From: Bacteroidia bacterium
GTDB taxonomy: Bacteria; Bacteroidota; Bacteroidia; B-17B0; Aurantibacillaceae
Direction of reading: 5' to 3'
Assembly (NCBI GenBank): GCA_022841465.1
Contig: JALHRL010000003.1
Coordinates: 27,571-91,570, forward strand
DNA length: 64,000 bases
In this document: positions 51,605-60,488 of the stretch, in pieces
Numbering within the stretch: the stretch's first letter is position 1
How the letters are laid out: every line of letters begins with the position of its first letter
Notes under the pieces: generated by a model
The model's database searches: none
Told to the model about the DNA's origin: nothing
Seen by the model: the letters and a program-made list of their open reading frames with translations, nothing else
Position numbers and translations under genes: made by a program

Positions 51605-52753
51605 ATGATGCAACTAAAAAGCAAACTACCTAACATAGGTACCACCATATTTTCAGTAATGAGTGCACTTGCAAAAGAGCACAATGCCATTAACTTATCG
51701 CAAGGTTTCCCTGATTTTGAATGCGACCCTTTGCTGCTTCAATTGGCTCAAAAATACATGAACAGCGGTTTTAACCAATATGCACCTATGCAAGGAGTTT
51801 TACCATTGCGAGAAACCATTTCGCAAATAATAGAAACCTGTTACCAAAGTAAATATAATCCTGAAACAGAAATTACCGTTACTGCCGGTGCTACGCAAGG
51901 CATTTATACTGCTATTGCTGCTTTTATTAATAAAGGCGATGAAGTAATTGTTTTTGAACCTGCGTACGATTGTTATATTCCCGCTATTGAATTACACGGA
52001 GCAAAAGCGGTGAGTATAGAACTAACTTATCCAGGATTTAAAATAGATTGGGAAAAAGTAAAAAACAAAATGAATGATAACACCAAAATGATTATCATTA
52101 ACACACCTCATAACCCCAGCGGTACCACTTTAACGAAAGTAGATTTAATTGAACTTGAAAAGCTGGTTGCCGGAAAAAATATTATTGTATTAAGTGATGA
52201 AGTATACGAACACATGGCCTTTGATGGAGAGCCGCACCAAAGCGTTGCCCTTTTTCCGGAATTAAAAAAACAAAGCATTATTGTTTCCTCTTTTGGAAAA
52301 ACAGTGCACACCACCGGTTGGAAAATTGGTTATACCGTCGCGCCCGAATATTTAATGAAAGAGTTCAGAAAAGTACATCAGTTTTTGGTGTTTGCCGTAA
52401 ACCATCCTTTTCAAATGGCCTTGGCTGAATTTTTATCTGACAAAAAAAATTACTTAGAACTTAAAAATTTCTATCAACAAAAACGCGATTACTTTCGTAA
52501 ACTGGTTTCAAACTCAAAATTTAAGTTAGAAGATTGCACCGGAACATACTTTCAATTGCTTAATTATTCTGCCATAAGTAATGAAAACGATAGCGATTTT
52601 GCCATTAGGCTTACCAAAGAATACAAATTAGCATCCATTCCCCTCTCCGGCTTTTACACTTCCAAAAAAGATGATAAATTGTTGCGGTTTTGCTTTGCCA
52701 AAAAAAACGAAACACTTGAAAAAGCTGCAGAAATAATAAATCGTGTAAAATAA
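51605..52753 (+). CDS. PLP-dependent aminotransferase, methionine/kynurenine type (YbdL-like)
   Basis: A 382-residue class I/II aminotransferase. Signature segments are NLSQGFPDF near residues 29-37, FNQYAPMQGVLPLRE, the substrate and cofactor pocket NTPHNPSGTTL, LSDEVYEHMAFDG and the PLP lysine Lys232 in SSFGKTVHTTGWKIGY. The pattern is closest to YbdL methionine aminotransferase and kynurenine aminotransferases. It probably converts 4-methylthio-2-oxobutanoate to methionine in a salvage route. TATATTTG at 51593-51600 ends 4 nt before the ATG, predicting a nearly leaderless mRNA. Confidence 0.9.
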   Translation: MMQLKSKLPNIGTTIFSVMSALAKEHNAINLSQGFPDFECDPLLLQLAQKYMNSGFNQYAPMQGVLPLRETISQIIETCYQSKYNPETEITVTAGATQGIYTAIAAFINKGDEVIVFEPAYDCYIPAIELHGAKAVSIELTYPGFKIDWEKVKNKMNDNTKMIIINTPHNPSGTTLTKVDLIELEKLVAGKNIIVLSDEVYEHMAFDGEPHQSVALFPELKKQSIIVSSFGKTVHTTGWKIGYTVAPEYLMKEFRKVHQFLVFAVNHPFQMALAEFLSDKKNYLELKNFYQQKRDYFRKLVSNSKFKLEDCTGTYFQLLNYSAISNENDSDFAIRLTKEYKLASIPLSGFYTSKKDDKLLRFCFAKKNETLEKAAEIINRVK

Positions 52754-52880
52754 GCCCCCCTTCTCCATTTGACCAAGCCGAATGTAATACTAAAACGGAC
52801 TTGGTTAAAATCTTTGCAAAAATTAATGAAGTTTGGCAAAAACTTGCAATTAAATGTTATAACTTTAATTATACCAAGCA

Positions 52881-54902
52881 TTGAAGTTTTTATCATATAT
52901 AGTGTTATTTATTGCCATTAGTTTTACAAAATTAAGTGCGCAAATAAATTCTTACGTGCAAGAAGAAATTGAAAAAACACTTGCACCGCAGCACGAAACC
53001 ATTTACAACAAAGGGCGTTTATTGATAGAAAATGAAAATTATACCGAAGCCAATAAATACCTTGATTCACTTTTCTTTTTTTACCCCACCAACATTTCCA
53101 TAAACTATTTAAGTGGTATTTGTAACGCGCATTATAAACAAAGTAAAAATCTTTCTTTAACTAAACTTAAAACTGCTGCAATTGCACAAAACAATTTACT
53201 AAATTTTAATTTTTGGTTGGGCTTAGCCTATGAGGTAAATGATAGTTTAAAAAAGGCGATTGAATATTACGAATTGTATTTTTCTAATACCAATAATTTA
53301 AACAGTACCAAGAAAAACGAAGCCTTGCGAAGAATTGATAATTTAAAAATGGCGGGTAAAATGAAAAATTACCTGAACTATGTAAATGTTAGAAATTTAG
53401 GGAAGCCTGTTAATTCAGAAGCAGAAGAATATGTTCCGCTTGTTTCATCAGATGAATCGGTTTTGATTTATACGTATAGAGGAAAACTTTCTAAAGGCGG
53501 AAAACAAAGTGCAGGCGGAACTACATTTATTAATTCGGTGCCTAAAGAAGAAGAAAAAATTTACTATGAAGATGTTTTTATTACAAACAGAGTAAACGAC
53601 ACTACTTGGTCAACCCCTACTCCCATAAAAAGTATAAACACCAATTTGCACGATGCGGCCGTTACGCTTTCTTCTGACGGAACCATGCTGTTTATTTATA
53701 AAAATTTAGGCAAAGGAAATGGCGATTTGTATTTAAGTAAATTAAACGGAAAAATTTGGACAGTACCGGTTTTTCAACGCGGTTTAAATTCCGATAAATG
53801 GGAAGGCAGTGCCGCGTTTTTTCCTGACAATAAAAAAATTATTTTTTCAAGTGAAAGAAAAGGAGGCGAAGGAGGAAAAGATTTATACAGTGCCGAGATG
53901 CTTGGAGATAATATTTGGGGGAACATACAAAACCTTGGTAAAACACTAAACACCACTTACGACGAAGATGCGCCGTTTATAACCTCTGATGGTAAAACAT
54001 TATTTTTTGCATCAAACGGAAAATTAAGCACCGGAGGTTATGATATTTTACGAAGTGATTTGGTAAATGGTGAATGGAGTAAACCCTATAACATAGGAAA
54101 ACCAGTTAACACTCCTAACGATGATAAATTTTACATTGTAACGGGAGATGGAAAAAGAGGATATTACTCGTCGGTTAAAGAAAACGGTTTTGGTGGTCAG
54201 GATATATACAGTATAGAACCCGGTATTTTAGGTAAACCAATGCAGTTGGTTCAGGTTAGCGGAATTGTAACCTTAAATGAAAAACCCATACTTGCCACCA
54301 TTCAAATTAATTCTACAACAAACAAAAATTTTAAGCAACAAATTTACCAGTCAAATTCGTTTTCCGGAAAATACTTAATGAACTTACCAATTGGCGAGGA
54401 GTTTGAACTGATTTATAATTGCAAAGGTGTAGGTGCGCAAAAAAAAGTAATAAATACCATGCAGGTTGATTCATTTATTCCCATTACAATAGTCTCTGAT
54501 TTTTATACCGCTGATTATATAATTAAACTAGAAAAGAAAATAGATAGCTTAGATAAAGTAACAAGAACGGCTAATAGTGCTATTGGGTCTGAAGAATTTA
54601 ATAACAAATTTGGTAATAAAGTAGTAGATAGTTTGTTCTTCAAAATTCAAGTTGGAGCATACAAGTTTATAGAAAACTACAATTACATGAAAACGGCCCA
54701 TTTGGGAAGATTACTTAGAAAAGTTTATGATGATGGTATTACCAGATTTACTGTTGGAAATTACACCACTTTTAACGAAGCATTTATTAAATTAAATGAA
54801 GTGAAAGAAACCGCTGCAAAAGATGCGTTTATTATTGCCGTTTACAAAAACAAATATTATTACCTAAAAGATTTATTAAACCAAGGTATAATTAATAATT
54901 AA
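52881..54902 (+). CDS. exported TPR/PD40 protein with C-terminal SPOR-like domain
   Basis: A 673-residue envelope protein. The leader FLSYIVLFIAISFTKLSAQ starts at a TTG codon; the next ATG lies far inside and would lose the leader. A TPR region (residues about 35-160) is followed by PD40 propeller repeats (NLGKPVNSEAEEYVPLVSSDESVLIY; AFFPDNKKIIFSSERKGGEGGKDLY; PFITSDGKTLFFAS). The C-terminal FFKIQVGAYKFIENYNYMK to FIIAVYKNKYY resembles a SPOR domain, which binds denuded peptidoglycan. The layout resembles T9SS-linked PorE-like proteins, where an OmpA domain is replaced here by SPOR. Surface or peptidoglycan anchoring is inferred. Confidence 0.75.
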   Translation: MKFLSYIVLFIAISFTKLSAQINSYVQEEIEKTLAPQHETIYNKGRLLIENENYTEANKYLDSLFFFYPTNISINYLSGICNAHYKQSKNLSLTKLKTAAIAQNNLLNFNFWLGLAYEVNDSLKKAIEYYELYFSNTNNLNSTKKNEALRRIDNLKMAGKMKNYLNYVNVRNLGKPVNSEAEEYVPLVSSDESVLIYTYRGKLSKGGKQSAGGTTFINSVPKEEEKIYYEDVFITNRVNDTTWSTPTPIKSINTNLHDAAVTLSSDGTMLFIYKNLGKGNGDLYLSKLNGKIWTVPVFQRGLNSDKWEGSAAFFPDNKKIIFSSERKGGEGGKDLYSAEMLGDNIWGNIQNLGKTLNTTYDEDAPFITSDGKTLFFASNGKLSTGGYDILRSDLVNGEWSKPYNIGKPVNTPNDDKFYIVTGDGKRGYYSSVKENGFGGQDIYSIEPGILGKPMQLVQVSGIVTLNEKPILATIQINSTTNKNFKQQIYQSNSFSGKYLMNLPIGEEFELIYNCKGVGAQKKVINTMQVDSFIPITIVSDFYTADYIIKLEKKIDSLDKVTRTANSAIGSEEFNNKFGNKVVDSLFFKIQVGAYKFIENYNYMKTAHLGRLLRKVYDDGITRFTVGNYTTFNEAFIKLNEVKETAAKDAFIIAVYKNKYYYLKDLLNQGIINN

Positions 54903-54903
54903 A

Positions 54904-55989
54904 CTACACTTTACTGTAAATTTTAGAATTCATAAAATTCTGGTAAAACTTTGGAATTTTAACATTAAACCTCCAGCCAATTGCAACATTACCGGTTATA
55001 GAATTAGATCTGAATTTAATAAAACTATTATCATACCAAGCATAATCATTACTATAAGAAAATAAAAAATATAAGCGCTTTAAATTTAAGCCGGCTGATA
55101 AGCGTGCTGTTCCACTCCACGAGAAATAAGAAATATTTTTATTTACGCCACTAAAGCTATAAGTGCGCCATTGATGTTCAGGGCCTGCAGTAAAATACCC
55201 ACTTACAAACCATGCTTTAAACAATACAATGGTTGCGGCAGCCCCTACTTGCGCGCCAATACCAATAGAACGAAACCCGTTTAAGCTGCCGTAATCATTA
55301 TAAAACGGACGAGATTCCATTGAGAAAAAAGAACTATCGTTGTGTAAATTATAAACATTTAAACCACTTCCTAAAATCCAGGTTCCGGCAGAACGTTTCT
55401 GGCGATAATTGCAGCCAAAGCCCGATTTATAAGAAAACCGTTGGTGGTTGGTAAAAAACATATAACGCGCATTAAACAATGCACTTAACAAGTTGGGTTG
55501 TAAATTATAAGATTGAAGCGTTTTTTTAGTTGAATCAGAATACACCGGATGTAGTTTATCATAAAAACCAACAAATCTTCGGTAATAGGTTTCTACAATG
55601 TATCTGTTATTACTAATATTAAAACCCAAATTAAAATGCTTAGTACCTCCTTTTAAACTATTTCCTTCGGGTGGATTACTTCTGGTACTAAAAGCAAATG
55701 AAAATTTATCGAAACAAACTGAAATACCTGAAATTAAATTAGATTCGGCCTGGTAATTATGAGCAGATGTTCCCAAGGTATCTGCATTCATAAACTGTGA
55801 AAACTCATTACTAAAATTTCTGTATGCCTGAAACAAACCTACAATAATTACCCTATCGTACTTTTCATATTTTGTAGTATCCCAATAAAATCTGCTTTTC
55901 TTAGCCTTAATAATGTAAGTTGAATCGTCGTTACCCGAAAATAATTTAAATGCAAGTAGCAATAATATTAACAGTAAACGATTTTGCAT
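54904..55989 (-). CDS. outer-membrane-type protein, DUF4421-like
   Basis: A 361-residue exported protein. The ATG at 55989 gives a clean leader (MQNRLLLILLLLAFKLFSG); the frame extends 20 residues farther upstream without signal character. Many alternating aromatic strands (FNLGFNISNNRYIVETYYRRF; AGFNLKRLYF-type segments; final AIGWRFNVKIPKFYQ) suggest an outer-membrane beta-barrel, consistent with DUF4421 proteins. The function is unknown. The gene ends 1 bp from the convergent propeller/SPOR gene; the mscS gene diverges from its start. Confidence 0.65.
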   Translation of the reverse strand: MQNRLLLILLLLAFKLFSGNDDSTYIIKAKKSRFYWDTTKYEKYDRVIIVGLFQAYRNFSNEFSQFMNADTLGTSAHNYQAESNLISGISVCFDKFSFAFSTRSNPPEGNSLKGGTKHFNLGFNISNNRYIVETYYRRFVGFYDKLHPVYSDSTKKTLQSYNLQPNLLSALFNARYMFFTNHQRFSYKSGFGCNYRQKRSAGTWILGSGLNVYNLHNDSSFFSMESRPFYNDYGSLNGFRSIGIGAQVGAAATIVLFKAWFVSGYFTAGPEHQWRTYSFSGVNKNISYFSWSGTARLSAGLNLKRLYFLFSYSNDYAWYDNSFIKFRSNSITGNVAIGWRFNVKIPKFYQNFMNSKIYSKV

Positions 55990-56029
55990 TTTTTTATTTA
56001 GCTTTACTTCTTGTAAAAGTATAAAAAAA

Positions 56030-56833
56030 ATGAATATTTCAGAATACATTGACAGCCATGTTGAAGGCTTAATAAAAATTATAATTAACTACACTCCTAC
56101 TGTAATATCTGCATTACTAGTATTAATTATTGGTTTATGGCTAATCAAACGATTGTCTGCTTTAGCTAATACCGCCATGCAAAAGCGAGATTTAGAAGTA
56201 AGCTTAAGAACGTTTTTAAGAAGCTTAATGAGTATAGGCTTGAAAATTGTTTTAATTGTTACGGTTGCAGGAATGGTTGGCATAGGCACAACAAGTTTTG
56301 TTACTATATTGGGTGCAGCTGGTTTAGCAGTAGGTTTGGCATTACAAGGATCGTTATCTAATTTTGCAGGTGGTGTATTAATTTTAATTTTTAAACCATT
56401 TAAAGTAGGAGATAGTATTGAAGCGCAAGGACAATCAGGAAAGGTTACAGAAATACAAATATTTAATACCATACTAACTACCCTAGATAAAAAAGTAGTT
56501 ATCCTTCCTAATGGTGTACTTTCTAACAAAACTATCGTAAATGTTTCGCGCAGTGGTATTACCCGATCAGAAGTTCAGCTCACACTTTCTCAAGATAACA
56601 ATATTGAAAAAGTGTTATCTAGTATAGAACAAACAATAGCGCAAAATAAAAACGTACTAAAAGAACCGGCACCATCCATAGGCATTAATAAAATAGCAGA
56701 TGGTATAATGCATATTAGTATTAAAATATTTTGTAATTCTAGTTATTCAGGAAACATTGTTTCAGATTTAAATATTGAACTTAAAAATGAATGTGATAAA
56801 AACAACATTAAGCAATTTATTCCTAAAGCCTAA
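56030..56833 (+). CDS. small-conductance mechanosensitive channel (MscS family)
   Basis: A 267-residue channel of the minimal MscS type. TM1 lies near VISALLVLIIGLWLIKRL, TM2 near IGLKIVLIVTVAGMVGIG, and the pore helix TM3 is FVTILGAAGLAVGLALQGSLSNFAGG with the usual Gly/Ala pattern. The beta domain follows with FKPFKVGDSIEAQGQSGKV and VVILPNGVLSNKTIVN. It opens on membrane tension and protects cells from osmotic downshock. It lies 3 bp upstream of the MazG-like gene and is probably co-transcribed with it. Confidence 0.93.
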   Translation: MNISEYIDSHVEGLIKIIINYTPTVISALLVLIIGLWLIKRLSALANTAMQKRDLEVSLRTFLRSLMSIGLKIVLIVTVAGMVGIGTTSFVTILGAAGLAVGLALQGSLSNFAGGVLILIFKPFKVGDSIEAQGQSGKVTEIQIFNTILTTLDKKVVILPNGVLSNKTIVNVSRSGITRSEVQLTLSQDNNIEKVLSSIEQTIAQNKNVLKEPAPSIGINKIADGIMHISIKIFCNSSYSGNIVSDLNIELKNECDKNNIKQFIPKA

Positions 56834-56836
56834 TTT

Positions 56837-57169
56837 ATGAACATACAAGAAGCACAAAAAACAGTAGACGCATGGATTAAAACCTACGGTGTTAGATACT
56901 TTAGCGAACTTACCAATACTGCTATTTTAATGGAAGAAGTGGGCGAAGTGGCCCGCATCATGGCTCGTAACTATGGAGAACAAAGTCATAAAAAAAGTGA
57001 TAAAAAACACAAATTAGATGATGAATTGGCAGATGTGCTTTTTGTTTTAATATGTTTAGCCAACCAAACCGGCATTGATTTAGAAAAAGCGCTGAAAAAA
57101 AATTTAGAGAAAAAAACCAAACGCGACGATAAACGCCACAAGAAAAATAAAAAGCTTAAGCCAAACTAA
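56837..57169 (+). CDS. MazG-like nucleotide pyrophosphohydrolase
   Basis: A 110-residue all-alpha NTP pyrophosphohydrolase. The metal-binding motifs are LMEEVGEVAR and LDDELADVLF, spaced as in the MazG/dUTPase-2 families. It probably hydrolyses non-canonical nucleoside triphosphates. The C-terminal tail is very basic (KKTKRDDKRHKKNKKLK), which may help bind RNA or nucleotides. It follows mscS by 3 bp and overlaps the convergent gene by 14 nt. Confidence 0.88.
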   Translation: MNIQEAQKTVDAWIKTYGVRYFSELTNTAILMEEVGEVARIMARNYGEQSHKKSDKKHKLDDELADVLFVLICLANQTGIDLEKALKKNLEKKTKRDDKRHKKNKKLKPN

Positions 57170-57614
57170 GATACTTCTTTAGCCAAGTTTCTTTTAAGGG
57201 CTGCTCCCAATTTAAAAACTCAAATGTGTTAGATGCGGCTGTGTTGTATACAATAGAATTTTCATTTAGTTCACCCAATGCCAAAATATCTTTCACTTTA
57301 TGCGAAGGCATTACCTCAATTTCATTATCAATTTTACAAGCCACCAACAATCTGTTTAGTAATTGAATTTTAAAATCGGTTTCCAATTCTTTTACAAAAC
57401 GTAAAAGTTTATCAATACTACAACCGCTTGCATTAAAAATTGCTTCGTTTACTTTTACAATTAGAAAACGGTTATGTAGCACTTCAAAAGTAGCGTTTAA
57501 AGGGTTTTCGTGCGCTTTCCAATTTTTTACAAAAGCTTCTCCTCTATCTTTAATTTCGCTAAGCAATGTTCCTTCCAAAACTTTATCGCTTAAATATATC
57601 CAAACTTTTTCCAT
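57156..57614 (-). CDS. conserved Bacteroidota protein of unknown function next to purB
   Basis: A 152-residue cytoplasmic protein (VWIYLSDKVLEGTLLSEIKD; RFLIVKVNEAIFNASGCSIDKL). Homologues in Bacteroidota are often labelled as ABC-transporter ATPases, but no Walker motif exists, so I do not use that name. The family function is unknown to me. Its ATG overlaps the purB stop (TAATG), so it is translationally coupled to purB. Convergent overlap of 14 nt with the MazG-like gene. Confidence 0.7.
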   Translation of the reverse strand: MEKVWIYLSDKVLEGTLLSEIKDRGEAFVKNWKAHENPLNATFEVLHNRFLIVKVNEAIFNASGCSIDKLLRFVKELETDFKIQLLNRLLVACKIDNEIEVMPSHKVKDILALGELNENSIVYNTAASNTFEFLNWEQPLKETWLKKYLSLA

Positions 57615-58969
57615 TAAAATTCAGGGTTTATACCGGTGTAATTGTGTGGTGTAATTTGTTTCAACTCTTCTTTTATTTCATTACTCACTTTTAAAGTATC
57701 AATAAAAGCATGCAATGTTTCTTTGGTAATGTGCGCATTGGTGCGTGTTAAATCTTTTAATGCTTCGTATGGTTTAGGGAACGATTCTCTGCGTAAAATT
57801 GTTTGAATGGCTTCTGCACATACCGCCCAGTTATTTTCCAAATCAGCCTTAAACGAATCTTCATTTAAAATTAATTTATTTAAACCTTTTAATACACTGG
57901 TAAAAGAAATTAAAGTATGTGCGGCGGGCACTCCTAAATTTCTTAATACGGTACTGTCTGTTAAGTCACGTTGCAATCTTGAAACAGGAAGTTTTGCCGC
58001 TATAAATTCCAACACCGCATTTGCCATTCCCAAATTACCTTCTGCATTTTCAAAATCAATAGGATTTACCTTGTGAGGCATGGCAGATGAACCAACTTCT
58101 CCGGCTTTTAATTTTTGTTTGAAGTAATCCATGCTGATGTAGGTCCATATATCTCTGCACAAATCAATTAAAATGGTGTTAATACGCTTTACATTATCGC
58201 ACCAAGCAGCCATGTTATCGTAATGTTCTATTTGCGTTGTAAATTGCGAGCGACTTAAACCCAAATCGTTATTTACAAATTTATTACCAAAGTCAACCCA
58301 ATCTATATTTTTAAATGCAACGTAATGTGCGTTAAAATTTCCGGTTGCACCACCAAACTTAGCGCTATAAGGAACTTTTTTTAATTGATTTAATTGCACC
58401 TCTAAACGCTCTACAAAAACCATCAGTTCTTTACCCAATTTTGTAGGTGAAGCCGGTTGTCCGTGTGTACGTGCCAAAAGCGAAACCTCTTTGTATTCTT
58501 TAGCAAGTTCTTTCAGTTTATTAATAACTTCTGTTAAACCCGGAATTAAAATGTGATGAGTAGCATCTTTTAAACTTAAAGGAATGGAGGTATTGTTTAT
58601 ATCCTGTGATGTTAAGCCAAAATGAATAAACTCACTGTACTTATCTAAACCCAAAGGATTTAATTTCTCTTTTACAAAATATTCAACCGCTTTTACATCG
58701 TGATTGGTTGTTTTTTCAAACTCTTTAATTTTTAATGCGTCCACTAAACTAAAATTTTGGTGAATTGCATTTAAGCCTTTCTTTTGTGTATCGGTTAATT
58801 GAGGTAATTGTGGTAAATCTAAATCACACAATGCAATAAAGTACTTTAATTCTACCAATACCCGGTACTTAAAAAGAGCCATTTCAGAAAAATATTGGTC
58901 TAAAGGCTCGCTTACTTTGCGGTAACGCCCGTCAATTGGGGATATTGCTGATAAAAGTGATAAATCCAT
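57614..58969 (-). CDS. purB: adenylosuccinate lyase
   Basis: A 451-residue enzyme of the fumarase/aspartase superfamily. It cleaves adenylosuccinate and SAICAR in purine synthesis, releasing fumarate. The family signature GSSAMPHKVNPIDFENAEGN is intact. The catalytic histidine regions TSQDINNTSIP and ARTHGQPASPTKLGKE are present, and the start LSLLSAISPIDGRYRKVSEPL is standard for the E. coli-type enzyme. It is cytoplasmic and homotetrameric in known cases. The gene diverges from mtaB across a 72-bp gap. Confidence 0.96.
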   Translation of the reverse strand: MDLSLLSAISPIDGRYRKVSEPLDQYFSEMALFKYRVLVELKYFIALCDLDLPQLPQLTDTQKKGLNAIHQNFSLVDALKIKEFEKTTNHDVKAVEYFVKEKLNPLGLDKYSEFIHFGLTSQDINNTSIPLSLKDATHHILIPGLTEVINKLKELAKEYKEVSLLARTHGQPASPTKLGKELMVFVERLEVQLNQLKKVPYSAKFGGATGNFNAHYVAFKNIDWVDFGNKFVNNDLGLSRSQFTTQIEHYDNMAAWCDNVKRINTILIDLCRDIWTYISMDYFKQKLKAGEVGSSAMPHKVNPIDFENAEGNLGMANAVLEFIAAKLPVSRLQRDLTDSTVLRNLGVPAAHTLISFTSVLKGLNKLILNEDSFKADLENNWAVCAEAIQTILRRESFPKPYEALKDLTRTNAHITKETLHAFIDTLKVSNEIKEELKQITPHNYTGINPEF

Positions 58970-59041
58970 GGCTTTTAATATTTAAAGCAAAAAGCAAAAA
59001 TACACATAAAAAACAAGCCTAAAAAACCCTAAATTTGCAGC

Positions 59042-60388
59042 ATGCAAAACGGCAACAAATCAGTAGCATTTCACACACTTGGTTGTAAATTAAATTTTAG
59101 CGAAACATCTGCTATTGCACGCTTGTTTGCAGAAAAAGGTTTTGTAAAAAAAGAATTTACAGAAGCCGCAGATGTGTATGTTATAAATACTTGCTCTGTT
59201 ACCGAAAATGCAGATAAAGAAACAAAGCAAATTGTAAAAAACGCTCTTAAGAAAAATCCGGAAGCATTTGTTGCTGTTGTTGGTTGCTATGCACAACTTA
59301 AACCCGATGAAATTGCAAAAATAGAAGGGGTAGATGTTGTTTTAGGTGCCTCTGAAAAATTTAAGTTATTAAATTACATCAACCTTTCCGATAAAAATAC
59401 ACATGCCGTAATTCATAATTGCGAAATAGATGATGTGAACTTTTTTGTAGATGCTTATTCGGTAGGCGATAGAACACGTTCATTTTTAAAAGTGCAAGAT
59501 GGATGCGATTACAGTTGTACTTTTTGCACCATACCCTTAGCACGCGGTAAAAGCAGAAGCGATACCATTGAAAATGTAATAGAAAATGCTAAAAAAATTG
59601 CAGTAAGCGGTGTAAAAGAAATTGTACTAACAGGTGTAAACATTGGCGATTTTGGTAGAGGTCAGTTTTTAGAAGAAGGGCGCAAAAAACGCGAAGCCAC
59701 ATTTTTTGATTTAGTTAAACGATTGGATGAAATGGAAGGCATTGAGCGTTTCAGGATTTCTTCTATTGAACCAAATTTATTGAGTAAAGAAATTATAGAA
59801 TTTGTAGCGCAATCAAAAAAGTTTGTTGCACATTTTCACATTCCACTGCAAAGCGGAAGCAATGCTATTTTAAAGAAAATGAAACGCCGTTATTTGCGTG
59901 AATTGTATGCAGAGCGCGTTCAGATGATAAAAGAATTAATGCCGCATTGTTGTATTGGAGTGGATGTATTAGTTGGCTTTCCGGGCGAAACGGAAGCAGA
60001 ATTTAAAGAGACGTATGATTTCCTGAATGGACTTGATATTTCTTACCTACATGTTTTTACCTACAGCGAAAGAGCAAATACCGAAGCCATTGAAATGAAT
60101 GAAATTGTTCCGACGAATATTAGAAAGCAGCGCAATAAAATGCTTCGTATTCTTTCAGCAAAAAAACTGAGGAACTTTTATGAGAAAAACATTGGTTCTA
60201 CACGTACCGTTTTATTTGAACAAGAAAATAAAGATGGTTTTATTAATGGCTTTACCGATAATTACGTAAAAGTAAAACTGCCTTTCGACGCTTCACTAAT
60301 TAATCAATTAAATGAGGTTTCCATTAACTCTTTTGATGCTGACGGAATCATGAACGGCGAATTGATAACAGAAAAAATACCCAATTAA
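59042..60388 (+). CDS. mtaB: tRNA ms2t6A37 methylthiotransferase MtaB
   Basis: A 448-residue radical-SAM methylthiotransferase that adds a methylthio group to t6A37 in ANN-decoding tRNAs. The N-terminal MTTase domain begins FHTLGCKLNFSET. The radical-SAM cluster is in DGCDYSCTFCTIP with Cys155, Cys159 and Cys162, followed by ARGKSRS. The C-terminal TRAM-like region is near TRTVLFEQENKDGFINGFT. It is distinguished from MiaB by LTGVNIGDFG and FHIPLQSGS context. TAAATTTG at 59030-59037 ends 4 nt before the ATG, so the mRNA may be leaderless. Confidence 0.93.
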   Translation: MQNGNKSVAFHTLGCKLNFSETSAIARLFAEKGFVKKEFTEAADVYVINTCSVTENADKETKQIVKNALKKNPEAFVAVVGCYAQLKPDEIAKIEGVDVVLGASEKFKLLNYINLSDKNTHAVIHNCEIDDVNFFVDAYSVGDRTRSFLKVQDGCDYSCTFCTIPLARGKSRSDTIENVIENAKKIAVSGVKEIVLTGVNIGDFGRGQFLEEGRKKREATFFDLVKRLDEMEGIERFRISSIEPNLLSKEIIEFVAQSKKFVAHFHIPLQSGSNAILKKMKRRYLRELYAERVQMIKELMPHCCIGVDVLVGFPGETEAEFKETYDFLNGLDISYLHVFTYSERANTEAIEMNEIVPTNIRKQRNKMLRILSAKKLRNFYEKNIGSTRTVLFEQENKDGFINGFTDNYVKVKLPFDASLINQLNEVSINSFDADGIMNGELITEKIPN

Positions 60389-60431
60389 AAATTACCGAAA
60401 GAATATTATCGTGTAACTTCTCTTAAAATAT

Positions 60432-60484
60432 TTAATATCGGTTTAATTAATATTTTGTATTAACCGATATTAATTGTAAATTTG
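60432..60484 (+). promoter_or_regulatory. promoter and palindromic operator of the second Fic gene
   Basis: TTG (60455-60457) and TAAATTTG (60477-60484) with 19 nt spacing form a near-ideal promoter. TTAATATCGGTT (60432-60443) and AACCGATATTAA (60462-60473) are perfect 12-bp arms; the right arm lies between -33 and -7. The -7 box ends 4 nt before the ATG, predicting a leaderless mRNA. Confidence 0.65.
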
Positions 60485-60488
60485 TGGT

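Noticed and set aside
57156..57614. Naming the gene beside purB an ABC-transporter ATPase
   Set aside because: The 152-residue protein has no Walker A, Walker B or ABC signature.
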